From an uncultured Bacteroidales bacterium (GTDB taxonomy: Bacteria > Bacteroidota > Bacteroidia > Bacteroidales > UBA932), in contig CALVDI010000018.1 in the NCBI GenBank assembly GCA_944326225.1, positions 1-41,908 of the forward strand: a stretch of 41,908 bases of DNA, written 5' to 3'. This document shows, piece by piece, positions 33,060-41,908 of this stretch. Position 1 is the stretch's first letter, and each line of letters starts with the position of its first letter. A program made the translations under genes and the position numbers. The notes under the pieces were generated by a model. It was not told the DNA's origin. It did not search any database and saw nothing but the letters and a program-made list of their open reading frames with translations.

Positions 33060-34892
33060 CTATTCGTTAACAGTCAGTGCATATTTTCTGATAATGGACA
33101 CAGTGGATGTGTCGGAGGCGAAGACGGAGTACAGGCCCTGTTCTTCCTGGGCCGGGTCTCCGGTGTAGTCGTCTCCCGGCTGCCACATCAGGTGGTCCTG
33201 TGACGGTATCGCGAGACCGCCCCAGCCCCAGAAGTTAAAGCCGGCGAGCATACTGCCGGAGGCTTTCTGCCCGTTCATCTGTGACAGCATGGCCTCGTAG
33301 TAGCGGTCCCTCATGCTGGCGGATGTGCTGCGCGAGAATCCTACGCTGTCCCTCGGGAAGCCGAATTCCTCCACCACCAGAGGCTTGTGGAGTCTGCGGG
33401 CCACTTCCATGTGCTCGTCCAGATATTCCAGCGAGAGGGCTATGGCCGGCTCCACCGTGCCGTCGTTCATGTCATTACGGGAGGTCCAGCCCCAGTTGAA
33501 AGGCCAGATATGGATATTCAGATAATCGATATAAGGTGAGCGGCCTATCTCTTCCCAAAGACTCAGGTCCACCTCGCAGCCATACTTGCCCTCGCTGCCG
33601 ACCGACACCAGATGATTGGGGTCGATGGCCTTGATAATCTCGGCCGTCTCGGTAAGCCAGATCCTGAACGTCTCCTTGTTTTCCTCACCGAATGGCCTGG
33701 GCTCGTTGCATATCTGCCACGAGAAGATGGCCGGGTCGTCGCGGTATGCCTTGCCGGTGACGGTGTTGGTGCGCGAGACTATGTCCATCACGTAGCGGCG
33801 GAACATACCCATGGCCGAGTCGGACTTCATGAAGTTGGAGACGTAGTCCACGTATTCGTTGTAGCCGGCCACACGGGGCAGGGGGATGTCTCCGTAACCG
33901 GCCCACTTGAGATACTGCGAATAGCCGCCGCTCCATTCCCAGGCATTGCCCAGGTAGAGCACAGCCTCCATGTCCCTCTTGCCCAGCTCCACCAGGAAAT
34001 AGTCCAGTCCGCGGAGAAGGGTGTCGTTGTACTTGCCCGGAGCATATTGAAGGGTCGGCTCTACTTTAGTGTACACTCCGCGATCGCCGTCCGAGCCTAC
34101 CAGCACGCGCAGGTTACGCACTCCCATGGCGCACAGGCTGTCCAGCTCGCGGGAAAGACGCTCCCGGTCACCTCCGCTGCCCTCCGAGGCCAGTATCGGC
34201 CCGTACCAGAAGTTGGTACCTATAAAGTAATACGGCTGTTCGTGCTTGATGAACTGTCCGTCCTCTATCCGGATGATGTCATGGCTTCCTCTGTCCACGC
34301 AGGAGAGAATCACCACTGCGGTCAGGACGGCCAGCATGGATATGGCGGATCTTGTGGGAGATTTCCTGATCCTGCCTGCCCATAGCCGGGGTCTGTATGA
34401 GGCGGTCCAGGCCTTGGACGCGTATCTCCATCTTCTGGAAGAGGAGTTGAAATGCCTTCCGCCGCGGCATGTGCCCTCCACTACTACTCCCAGCACATCG
34501 GATACTGTCGCGCTTTCATAGGGGGCGTAGGCACTGTCCTCTCTCAGCAGCAGCAGGGTTCCCCAGACATGAACCACCCGCATCAGTGTCGGGGTCATAT
34601 CGTCCTTATGCCGTACCAGCACCACATCCCGGCGCCGGATGGTGATGCGCCCGCTGGCGCAGGAGCGGTTTCTGTATTTTTTCCCGGACTCATCGCAGCG
34701 TGAAGAGAACACATTCAGTTCCCGTGGGCTGTAATTGTGCCCCGTCAGTCTTACGGGCGCAAGCAGGACACTGTCCTCACCCGGTCTGAGGAACGGGCGC
34801 ATTCCGCTGCCGGTGACAGGGACTCTGACGAATGCTCCGGAAGCCAGTTTCTCAGCGGCAGCCTCATAGTCATGAACATCGAAAAGTGCCAT
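33060..34892 (-). CDS. S24/S26-peptidase-like domain fused to a GH5 mannanase-like lipoprotein
   Basis: One uninterrupted 610-residue frame from ATG 34892 (a TTG two codons earlier is ignored). Residues about 1-175 look like a complete small S24/S26 protein: VPVTGSGMRPFLRPGEDSVL with candidate catalytic Ser29, RRRDVVLVRHKDD with a candidate Lys, SATVSDVLGVVVEGTCRGGR, and the basic RRWRYASKAW tail. Then comes a lipoprotein-type signal, RKSPTRSAISMLAVLTAVVI with lipobox LSC (Cys198), and a GH5-type TIM barrel: YYFIGTNFWYGP, acid/base Glu396 in WQICNEPRPF, nucleophile Glu508 in LVVEEFGFPRD, and FWGWGGLA. The barrel resembles beta-mannanases. Small S24/S26 proteins and GH5 lipoproteins are normally separate genes. 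Translation may also restart at the internal ATG 34337. It follows the SIMPL gene by 6 bp and precedes the porin by 6 bp. Confidence 0.82.
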   Translation of the reverse strand: MALFDVHDYEAAAEKLASGAFVRVPVTGSGMRPFLRPGEDSVLLAPVRLTGHNYSPRELNVFSSRCDESGKKYRNRSCASGRITIRRRDVVLVRHKDDMTPTLMRVVHVWGTLLLLREDSAYAPYESATVSDVLGVVVEGTCRGGRHFNSSSRRWRYASKAWTASYRPRLWAGRIRKSPTRSAISMLAVLTAVVILSCVDRGSHDIIRIEDGQFIKHEQPYYFIGTNFWYGPILASEGSGGDRERLSRELDSLCAMGVRNLRVLVGSDGDRGVYTKVEPTLQYAPGKYNDTLLRGLDYFLVELGKRDMEAVLYLGNAWEWSGGYSQYLKWAGYGDIPLPRVAGYNEYVDYVSNFMKSDSAMGMFRRYVMDIVSRTNTVTGKAYRDDPAIFSWQICNEPRPFGEENKETFRIWLTETAEIIKAIDPNHLVSVGSEGKYGCEVDLSLWEEIGRSPYIDYLNIHIWPFNWGWTSRNDMNDGTVEPAIALSLEYLDEHMEVARRLHKPLVVEEFGFPRDSVGFSRSTSASMRDRYYEAMLSQMNGQKASGSMLAGFNFWGWGGLAIPSQDHLMWQPGDDYTGDPAQEEQGLYSVFASDTSTVSIIRKYALTVNE

Positions 34893-34898
34893 CGCCAA

Positions 34899-35654
34899 TT
34901 AGTCCTTAAGAGAATACTCTATGGTGGTGACCACTCTTACCACTTTGATGTGCGGGGTGTTCTGGTCCCGGTTGGAAATCGAGAACTGACCCTGTGAGGC
35001 CGAGCGTATCTTGCCGATCCTGCTGTCGGAGTCCTCAGCGAACTTCTGCGCTGTCAGACGGGCGTTCTGAGTGGCCTCGGCGACCATCTCCGGCTTTATG
35101 TCATTGAGCCCGTTGAAAGAGAATACGGTCTGGAACTGGTAGTCGTCACCGGCTATCACCACGCCTTTTTTGAGCAGGTCGCCCTGCCTGCTCATCAGTC
35201 CGCGCACCAGGTCTATCTTGTCGGAAGCGACTGTCACTACTGAGACGGCCTTGTAGCGGTTGGGATCTTCGTTGTTGTAGCTGTATCTTTCTGCCTGAAG
35301 ATCCGTTACCGATGCAGGGGCTACGGTTATCTCCTCCTGAGGGATGCCGTTGGATGTCAGGAAATCTACGATGACGGTGTTGGACCGTTCTATCTCATTG
35401 TACAGTGAGCGGAGGTCGTTGCCGGCCAGCCTGTAGGCCAGAGGCCAGATTACCTGGTCCGCCACCACCTCCCTCTCCGAGAGGCCCTTGACCACTACGC
35501 TGCGGTCCCTGTCCGCAAAGCGTCCGATGCCGGCGTAGATGAACCATCCTAGAACTATCAGCCCGATCATTACCGAGCCTCCGTCAAAAGTCACCTTTAC
35601 CTTGGTCTGTCTGTCCTTTTCCTGCTGAGGACTGCCGTTTTTAATCCCTTCCAT
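34899..35654 (-). CDS. SIMPL-domain (DUF541) membrane-anchored protein
   Basis: A 251-residue protein: a cytoplasmic N-terminus (MEGIKNGSPQQEKDRQTKVK), one transmembrane helix (VMIGLIVLGWFIYAGIGRFA, about 28-47), and a periplasmic SIMPL domain (SVVVKGLSEREVVADQVIWP, then SVVTVASDKIDLVRGL, NDIKPEMVAEATQNARLTAQ and the C-terminal HIKVVRVVTTIEYSLKD). SIMPL proteins are widespread envelope proteins of unclear role, sometimes linked to oxidative stress. First gene of a minus-strand train leading to the S24-GH5 fusion, porin and POT genes; a -7 box TATATTTG lies upstream. Confidence 0.88.
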   Translation of the reverse strand: MEGIKNGSPQQEKDRQTKVKVTFDGGSVMIGLIVLGWFIYAGIGRFADRDRSVVVKGLSEREVVADQVIWPLAYRLAGNDLRSLYNEIERSNTVIVDFLTSNGIPQEEITVAPASVTDLQAERYSYNNEDPNRYKAVSVVTVASDKIDLVRGLMSRQGDLLKKGVVIAGDDYQFQTVFSFNGLNDIKPEMVAEATQNARLTAQKFAEDSDSRIGKIRSASQGQFSISNRDQNTPHIKVVRVVTTIEYSLKD

Positions 35655-35679
35655 AGCATATAAATCTTAGTACATTTGA

Positions 35680-35715
35680 CAAATATACAGATTTATTTAA
35701 ATTTTTCTAAATTTG
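35680..35715. promoter_or_regulatory. Divergent promoters, SIMPL operon and HExxH gene
   Basis: On the minus strand TATATTTG (35687-35680) precedes the SIMPL ATG by 25 bp. On the plus strand TAAATTTG (35708-35715) precedes the ATG at 35745 by 29 bp. Both are perfect -7 matches; -33 elements are unclear. Confidence 0.55.
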
Positions 35716-35744
35716 CCGTGCTTAATGTTAAACTTTTACAAAGT

Positions 35745-36428
35745 ATGAGAATTGTTTCGAGGATACTTTATTTTATTGTCGTCATATTCTGCCTGGCGGT
35801 AATAATCTTCAATATCCCGTCGGTGTTCATGGATTCTGTGAGAGCGTATAAGATGTATCTTTGGTTCGGCTGCGGTGCCCTGGCGTATTTTCTTATCATG
35901 CTTATCCCGCCGGTGCGCAAGAACGAGAAATGGCTTCAGACCTTCTCCCATGAGCTGACTCATACGATAGTGAGCATGATGTTTTTCCGTAAGATCAACT
36001 CCTTCCAGGCCTCCGACAACGGCACAGGAGTGATATATCACAGCGGACGCAGAAGATTCGGCAGTATCTTCATAAGTCTGGCACCGTACTGTTTCCCGAT
36101 ATTCACCTACCTGTTCATGCTGCTGCGCATACTCGGCTCGGAGGAGATGTACTATGTCTTCGACATCTTCATCGGCTTTACGGCGGCTTTTCACTTTACC
36201 TGTTTCTGGCGGCAGACCGGCAACTATCAGACAGACATACAGGGACAGGGGTATGTCCGCTCCTATATGTTCATCGCTGCATGGAGGCTCTTCAACGCCA
36301 CCATCATCCTGCTGACCATACGCATGGGCATAGTTGATGCAGTGACTTATATATTCCCGGAGTACTGGCACACTATTGTCGGCTGGTGGGACGCGCTCAC
36401 CGGCTGGATATCACAGCTCCGCTCGTGA
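35745..36428 (+). CDS. Multipass membrane protein with HExxH, M50-like
   Basis: A 227-residue inner-membrane protein, started at ATG 35745 (MRIVSRILYFIVVIFCLAVI). Longer in-frame starts overlap the promoter and add a non-membrane stretch. Hydrophobic segments lie at about 6-24, 39-57, 101-125, 134-150 and 165-190. The key motif FSHELTHTIVSMMFF has His69-Glu70-x-x-His73, a zinc-metallopeptidase signature placed at a membrane edge as in M50 site-2 proteases. A third metal ligand is not obvious. A family name is not certain; similar small M50-like proteins are known in Bacteroidota. The S9 peptidase gene begins 33 bp downstream on the same strand, so the two may be coexpressed. Confidence 0.68.
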   Translation: MRIVSRILYFIVVIFCLAVIIFNIPSVFMDSVRAYKMYLWFGCGALAYFLIMLIPPVRKNEKWLQTFSHELTHTIVSMMFFRKINSFQASDNGTGVIYHSGRRRFGSIFISLAPYCFPIFTYLFMLLRILGSEEMYYVFDIFIGFTAAFHFTCFWRQTGNYQTDIQGQGYVRSYMFIAAWRLFNATIILLTIRMGIVDAVTYIFPEYWHTIVGWWDALTGWISQLRS

Positions 36429-36461
36429 TGTACCTTGACAGATCATTAAATTATTATACTG

Positions 36462-38549
36462 ATGAGAAAACATTTAATATTACTTTCGACATTCCTGATG
36501 GCAATGACATTCTGTGCGGACGGCTCCGCCAAGGGCAGGCAGTCCGTCATTGAGAAAGAACCGATTGAGATTGTGGACGGCAAGTTCACTCCCGAGATTA
36601 TGCTCCGGCTCGGACGTGTCTCCGATCCCCAGCTCTCTCCGGACGGCAAGAAGATACTCTATGGAGTGACCTACACCAGCATAGAGGAGAACCGCAGCGT
36701 GCGGCAGCTCTATGTGATGAACGCCGACGGCACAGGCAACAGGCAGATAACCCGCTTCACCTCCAGCGCGAACAACGCCCGCTGGTACGGTGACGGCTCT
36801 ACGATACTTTATCTGCGCGACGGTCAGATCTGGTCGATGAAGGCCGACGGCAAGGGTGCCCGTCAGGTAAGCGACATTCCCGGAGGTATCTCCGAGTTCA
36901 AGCTCTCCCCCGACCAGACCAAGGTAATGTACATCGCCCAGGTGCAGTACGCTACCAAACCGACCGACCTGTATCCCGATCTTCCCAAGTCCTCGGGACG
37001 TGAGATAGACGACCTGATGTACCGTCACTGGGACTGCTTCGTGGAGACCATACCCCACACCTTCGTGGCCGACGTGACCCGCTCCGGCAACAGCCTGAAA
37101 GTTGCCCCCGGCAAGGATATTATTGAGGGTACCAGATTCGAGCTTCCCACACTGCCTTTCGGCGGACTGGAGCAGCTCTCCTGGAGTCCTGACGGACAGA
37201 GGATCGCTTACGCCTGCCGTAAGCTGACCGGCAAGGAATACGCCTTCTCCACCAATACCGACATCTACCTCTACAATGTGGCTGACGGCACCTGCGAGAA
37301 TCTTACCGAGGGCATGAACGGTTACGATACCGATCCGGTGTTCTCCCCCGACGGAAAGAGCATCGCATGGCTGAGCATGGAGAGAGCCGGTTTCGAGGCC
37401 GACCGTACCAGACTTTTCGTCATCGACCTGGCTTCCCGCGAGAAGAAGGAACTGACCGTAGGCTTTGACCACGGAGCCATGTCGCCCGTATGGAAGGCCG
37501 ATGGCAGCGGACTTTATTTCAACGCCCTGACATTTGCCCTGCAGGCTATTTATTCAGTAGACCTTGAGGGCAACATCACCCGCATTACCCCAGATGATCT
37601 CTGGTTTGACTTCGGCGGAGTGAAGGAGATGGGTACTGACCGTCTGCTGACCACCTGCCAGTCCATGAGCAGACCCGACGAGATTGTGGCTGTATCTCTG
37701 GCGGACGGCTCGTTCACCTACCTCACCCACGAGAACGACGATATCTACGCCCGGTTGGCCCAGGAGACATACGAGCTCCGCTGGATACCCACCACTGACG
37801 GCCTGAAGATGCTCACCTGGGTGGTTTATCCTGCCGGATTCGACTCTACGAAGGTATATCCGACCATGCTCTTCTGCACCGGAGGTCCTCAGCAGTGTCT
37901 CAGCCAGAGCTGGTCTACCCGCTGGAACTTCAAGCTGATGGCCGCCCAGGGCTATATCGTCATCCTGCCCAACAGGCGCGGCACCATGTCGTTCGGCCAG
38001 AAGTGGTGCGACGATGTGTCTCAGGACTACGCCGGCCAGTGCATCGACGACTATATGTCAGCCGTCTACGAGATGAAGCAGGAACCGTATGTAGGCAAGA
38101 TGGGTGCCTCGGGAGCCAGCTTCGGAGGTTACTCGATCTACTACCTCGCCGGAGCTCATCCCGATGACTTCGATGCTTTCCTGGCCCATGCCGGCATCTT
38201 CAATCAGGAGCAGATGTACATGATGACTGAGGAGATGTGGTTCCCTTTCTGGGAGAACGGCGGTGCTCCCTGGGATCTCGAGAAGCCTGCAGCCCGCAGA
38301 CACTACGTCAATTCTCCCCACAAGCTCATCCGCAACTGGAAGACCCCGATCATGGTTACTCACGGCGAGATGGACTACCGCGTGCCCGTAGAGCAGGGCA
38401 TGGCCGCCTTCAACGCTGCGCAGATGATGGGAGTCCCCTCGCGTATGCTGCTCTTCCCCGAGGAGAACCACTGGATTCTCAGGCCTCAGAACGCCGTCCA
38501 CTGGCAGCGCGACTTCTTCGCCTGGTTCGACCAGTGGCTGAAGGATTAG
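36462..38549 (+). CDS. S9-family prolyl-oligopeptidase-like peptidase, exported
   Basis: A 695-residue serine peptidase of the S9C/DPP-like group, which removes dipeptides or cleaves small peptides in the periplasm. Signal peptide: MRKHLILLSTFLMAMTFCAD. The N-terminal half is a beta-propeller of WD40/TolB-like repeats (DPQLSPDGKKILYG, LSWSPDGQRIAYAC, DPVFSPDGKSIAWLS). The alpha/beta-hydrolase domain starts near residue 440 and carries the complete triad: Ser553 in GASGASFGGYS, Asp638 in GEMDYRVPVEQG and His670 in PEENHWI. Length and motifs fit the DPP5-type enzymes of asaccharolytic and gut Bacteroidales, which would feed peptides to POT transporters such as those at 28488-31826. thiE begins 12 bp downstream. 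Confidence 0.93.
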   Translation: MRKHLILLSTFLMAMTFCADGSAKGRQSVIEKEPIEIVDGKFTPEIMLRLGRVSDPQLSPDGKKILYGVTYTSIEENRSVRQLYVMNADGTGNRQITRFTSSANNARWYGDGSTILYLRDGQIWSMKADGKGARQVSDIPGGISEFKLSPDQTKVMYIAQVQYATKPTDLYPDLPKSSGREIDDLMYRHWDCFVETIPHTFVADVTRSGNSLKVAPGKDIIEGTRFELPTLPFGGLEQLSWSPDGQRIAYACRKLTGKEYAFSTNTDIYLYNVADGTCENLTEGMNGYDTDPVFSPDGKSIAWLSMERAGFEADRTRLFVIDLASREKKELTVGFDHGAMSPVWKADGSGLYFNALTFALQAIYSVDLEGNITRITPDDLWFDFGGVKEMGTDRLLTTCQSMSRPDEIVAVSLADGSFTYLTHENDDIYARLAQETYELRWIPTTDGLKMLTWVVYPAGFDSTKVYPTMLFCTGGPQQCLSQSWSTRWNFKLMAAQGYIVILPNRRGTMSFGQKWCDDVSQDYAGQCIDDYMSAVYEMKQEPYVGKMGASGASFGGYSIYYLAGAHPDDFDAFLAHAGIFNQEQMYMMTEEMWFPFWENGGAPWDLEKPAARRHYVNSPHKLIRNWKTPIMVTHGEMDYRVPVEQGMAAFNAAQMMGVPSRMLLFPEENHWILRPQNAVHWQRDFFAWFDQWLKD

Positions 38550-38561
38550 CTATTTTTAAAT

Positions 38562-39191
38562 GTGTATTCTAAAAGTGCATCGGGAATAGGTTTGAGGGTA
38601 ATTGTCATAACCGATCCGGAGTTTTTGCCCGGGGAAGCGGAGGCTGTGACGGCTTTGCTTGATGCCGGTGCATGGCGGGTGCATGTCCGTAAGCCGGGAG
38701 CTCATGCGGAAGATGTGTCGGCTTTGCTGGATGTTGTCCCGGAGCGGTATTACAGCCGGATATCCCTGCACGACTGCCATGACCTGGCTCTCCGCTACGG
38801 GCTGGGAGGAGTGCATCTCAACAGCCGTAATCCCGTGCCGCCTTCCGGATTTGCCGGCCTGGTCAGCCGTTCCTGCCACTCTTTTGAGGAGCTCGGAAGA
38901 TATGCCGGGAAGTGCGACTATATGTTCCTAAGCCCCGTGTTCGACAGTATATCGAAGCGGGGCTACAGTTCTCATTTCTCCCTTGAGGATATCAAGTCCA
39001 AGTCAGGCATTGTCAATGACAGGGTATTCGCGCTAGGAGGAGTGTCCGCCGACAACATAGGACTGTTGCCCGATGCCGGTTTCGGCGGTGCCGCCGTCCT
39101 CGGCTTTCTTTGGGAACCGTATAAACATGACCGTGACGTTCAGAACCTTGTCCGACGGCTCCGTTCTATTTTGGATGTTTTTAAGAATTAA
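38562..39191 (+). CDS. thiE: Thiamine phosphate synthase (ThiE/TenI family)
   Basis: A cytoplasmic TIM-barrel enzyme joining HMP-PP and the thiazole phosphate to thiamine phosphate. Motifs in order: LRVIVITDPEF, RVHVRKPGA, ISLHDCHDLALRYGLGGVHL, VSRSCHSFEEL, DYMFLSPVFDSISKRGY and FALGGVSADNI, followed by GGAAVLGFLW. No ATG precedes the conserved core: the start is either GTG at 38562 (209 residues) or TTG at 38592 (199 residues, beginning at LRVIVITD), and the latter fits the family better. The HVRKP loop and KRGYSS are closer to Bacteroidota ThiE-like proteins than to E. coli ThiE, so TenI-type salvage cannot be excluded. It converges on thi4 and thiC, which supports the thiamine assignment. 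Confidence 0.85.
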   Translation: MYSKSASGIGLRVIVITDPEFLPGEAEAVTALLDAGAWRVHVRKPGAHAEDVSALLDVVPERYYSRISLHDCHDLALRYGLGGVHLNSRNPVPPSGFAGLVSRSCHSFEELGRYAGKCDYMFLSPVFDSISKRGYSSHFSLEDIKSKSGIVNDRVFALGGVSADNIGLLPDAGFGGAAVLGFLWEPYKHDRDVQNLVRRLRSILDVFKN

Positions 39192-39353
39192 ACGTTTATA
39201 AGCGTTCGTTATCGTCTTTTTATCTTCATCGAGCGGCCTAAGTTCAAGCCGAAGAATTACGGGGACAAGAAGATGCAGGTGCTAAGGTATTCACTGGAGA
39301 TAATAGCCAGAGTCATGGGTCTCACTTCGGAGGAAATGGCTGATCTCCAGTAG
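39192..39353 (+). other. In-frame open segment after thiE, possible gene fragment
   Basis: Directly after the thiE stop the same frame stays open for 53 codons to TAG at 39351-39353. It reads RPKFKPKNYGDKKMQVLRYS and EIIARVMGLTSEEMADLQ, which looks like real protein sequence (basic linker and amphipathic helices) rather than random translation. There is no ATG before codon 28 (39273) and no ribosome site. It could be the last part of a decayed gene. Not assigned to a family. Confidence 0.4.
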
Positions 39354-39366
39354 TGTGCGTAACGAT

Positions 39367-39405
39367 AAATCCCGGAACAGATTCAGTGTCTGCTCCGGGA
39401 TTTTT
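39367..39405 (+). terminator. Terminator between convergent thiE and thi4
   Basis: AAATCCCGGA (39367-39376) pairs with TCCGGGATTT (39394-39403); the loop contains a further CAG/CTG pairing. Five Ts (39401-39405) overlap the stem end on the plus strand. On the minus strand only a short T run follows, so it may work in both directions. Confidence 0.85.
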
Positions 39406-39423
39406 CTGTATAAAAACTCCAGG

Positions 39424-40197
39424 TTACTTCTTAAGGCGGGCGATGATCTCGTCGGCGACTTTCTTGCCGGAGAGGAGCATACCGCCGAAGATGGGTCCCA
39501 TACGGGGCGTGCCGGAGACGGCGGAGGCAGCCATGCCGCAGACGTAGAGGCCGGGGAAGATTTCCTTTGTGCCGTTTACGACTTCCTGTTCTCCGGAGGT
39601 TACATCGAGAGAACGTTCTCCGATGACCCCGCCGGTCTCGGTGGCCAGGCGGATGCCGTTCTTGCGGGCGACGGTGGCGGCTATCTCGCTGTCATGGCCG
39701 GTACCGTCGACTACGACCTTGGCCAGGATGTTCAGCGGGTCCACGTGCAGGCCCTCGCGGAGTACGGGAGTCCAGTTGACCACCACTCCGCTGACCTTGC
39801 CGTCCTTGAAGATCACGTCCTCTACCGAGTAGCAGTTGAAGATGTGGGCCCCGGCGTGTACGGCGTGATAGAGCAGGGAAGAGGTGCTCTCGACCGAGTC
39901 CATGGTGTAGAGGCCGTCCCCGTAGGGGGAATGGTTGATCTCGAAGTCGCGCACGATGTGCATGGCCTCCTCCTGGATTACGATCTGGTTGAACATCATG
40001 GCACCGCCCCACATGCCTCCGCCGGGAGCCAGCTTGCGGTCGAACTGGGCCACCTTGAGCCCGGCCTTGGCCATATAGTATGCGGCTACAATTCCCGAGG
40101 GACCTCCGCCCACGATGGCGGCGTCCAGCTCGAGGCAGTCCTGGAGTTTGTCGAAATAGGTACTGATGATACCTCTGGAAACTTTTGTCTCAATCAT
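39424..40197 (-). CDS. thi4: Thi4-type ADP-thiazole synthase, sulfide-dependent form
   Basis: A 257-residue cytoplasmic enzyme making the adenylated thiazole moiety of thiamine from NAD, glycine and sulfide. The FAD/NAD-binding Rossmann motif is LDAAIVGGGPSGIVAAYYMA (residues 24-43). Other landmarks are RKLAPGGGMWGGAMMF, VVVDGTGHDSEI (162-172), SGEQEVVNGTKEIFPGLYVC, and the C-terminal GTPRMGPIFGGMLLSGKKVA. Yeast Thi4 donates sulfur from a Cys shortly after the conserved GHD (Cys205); residues 165-190 here contain no Cys, so this should be the catalytic, non-suicidal enzyme using free sulfide, which suits an anaerobe. It follows thiC by 13 bp on the minus strand, forming a thiamine operon. Confidence 0.93.
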   Translation of the reverse strand: MIETKVSRGIISTYFDKLQDCLELDAAIVGGGPSGIVAAYYMAKAGLKVAQFDRKLAPGGGMWGGAMMFNQIVIQEEAMHIVRDFEINHSPYGDGLYTMDSVESTSSLLYHAVHAGAHIFNCYSVEDVIFKDGKVSGVVVNWTPVLREGLHVDPLNILAKVVVDGTGHDSEIAATVARKNGIRLATETGGVIGERSLDVTSGEQEVVNGTKEIFPGLYVCGMAASAVSGTPRMGPIFGGMLLSGKKVADEIIARLKK

Positions 40198-40210
40198 TGT
40201 GGTATATAAT

Positions 40211-41908
<1,698 letters not shown>

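Noticed and set aside
36480-37472. Minus-strand open frame of 330 codons opposite the S9 peptidase
   Set aside because: Antisense shadow of a gene with signal peptide, propeller repeats and catalytic triad on the plus strand.

Overview
The window looks like a piece of a chromosome from an anaerobic, polymer-degrading member of the Bacteroidales (Bacteroidota). Evidence: many short SPII lipoprotein signals, BACON-domain surface lipoproteins, a DAHP synthase with a C-terminal chorismate mutase, the b558-type succinate dehydrogenase anchor, BF3164-like and Omp28-like lipoproteins, and repeated TAnnTTTG (-7) promoter boxes, often with a TTTG or TTG about 19-20 bp upstream. Base composition is moderately GC-rich in genes and AT-rich in regulatory gaps. 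The genus cannot be fixed from this.

Layout. 1-2751: end of frr, an unknown lipoprotein, and on the minus strand a Crp-like regulator overlapping the DAHP synthase/chorismate mutase gene. 2840-9855: a cluster of surface lipoproteins built from two related cassettes (BACON lipoprotein plus small Crp-like regulator), with a 734-residue coiled-coil lipoprotein between them and a short remnant of a second copy of its 3' end after them. The first BACON lipoprotein carries a nine-T tract that throws its signal peptide out of frame. 9969-15096: a lone sdhC-type gene between its own promoter and terminator, then a GH2 beta-galactosidase, ybaK and a small PH-like membrane protein. 15577-19466: a four-gene minus-strand operon ending in a sulfatase broken by an in-frame TAG. 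19467-21032: a decayed, hairpin-rich gap holding three tandem 83-bp units with covarying inverted arms and a MATE transporter reduced to its two ends.

21033-26459: a membrane-anchored TPR/AraC-type regulator, then a BACON lipoprotein and an Omp28-like lipoprotein with a CxxC thioredoxin motif; a direct-repeat/dyad site between regulator and operon is a plausible operator. 26604-28352: an AAA-ATPase/PD-(D/E)XK protein with its own promoter. 28488-35654: a minus-strand gene train, SIMPL protein, S24/S26-like domain fused to a GH5 mannanase-like lipoprotein, porin, and two POT transporters whose ExxER motif reads NxxER. Together these suggest glycan cleavage and import of small oligomers or peptides.

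35745-41908: an HExxH membrane protein, an S9 peptidase, thiE, and converging on it the thiC-thi4 pair. Thi4 (lacking the sacrificial cysteine region) with ThiC and ThiE gives a thiamine route through sulfide-dependent thiazole synthesis. thiC runs off the right edge.
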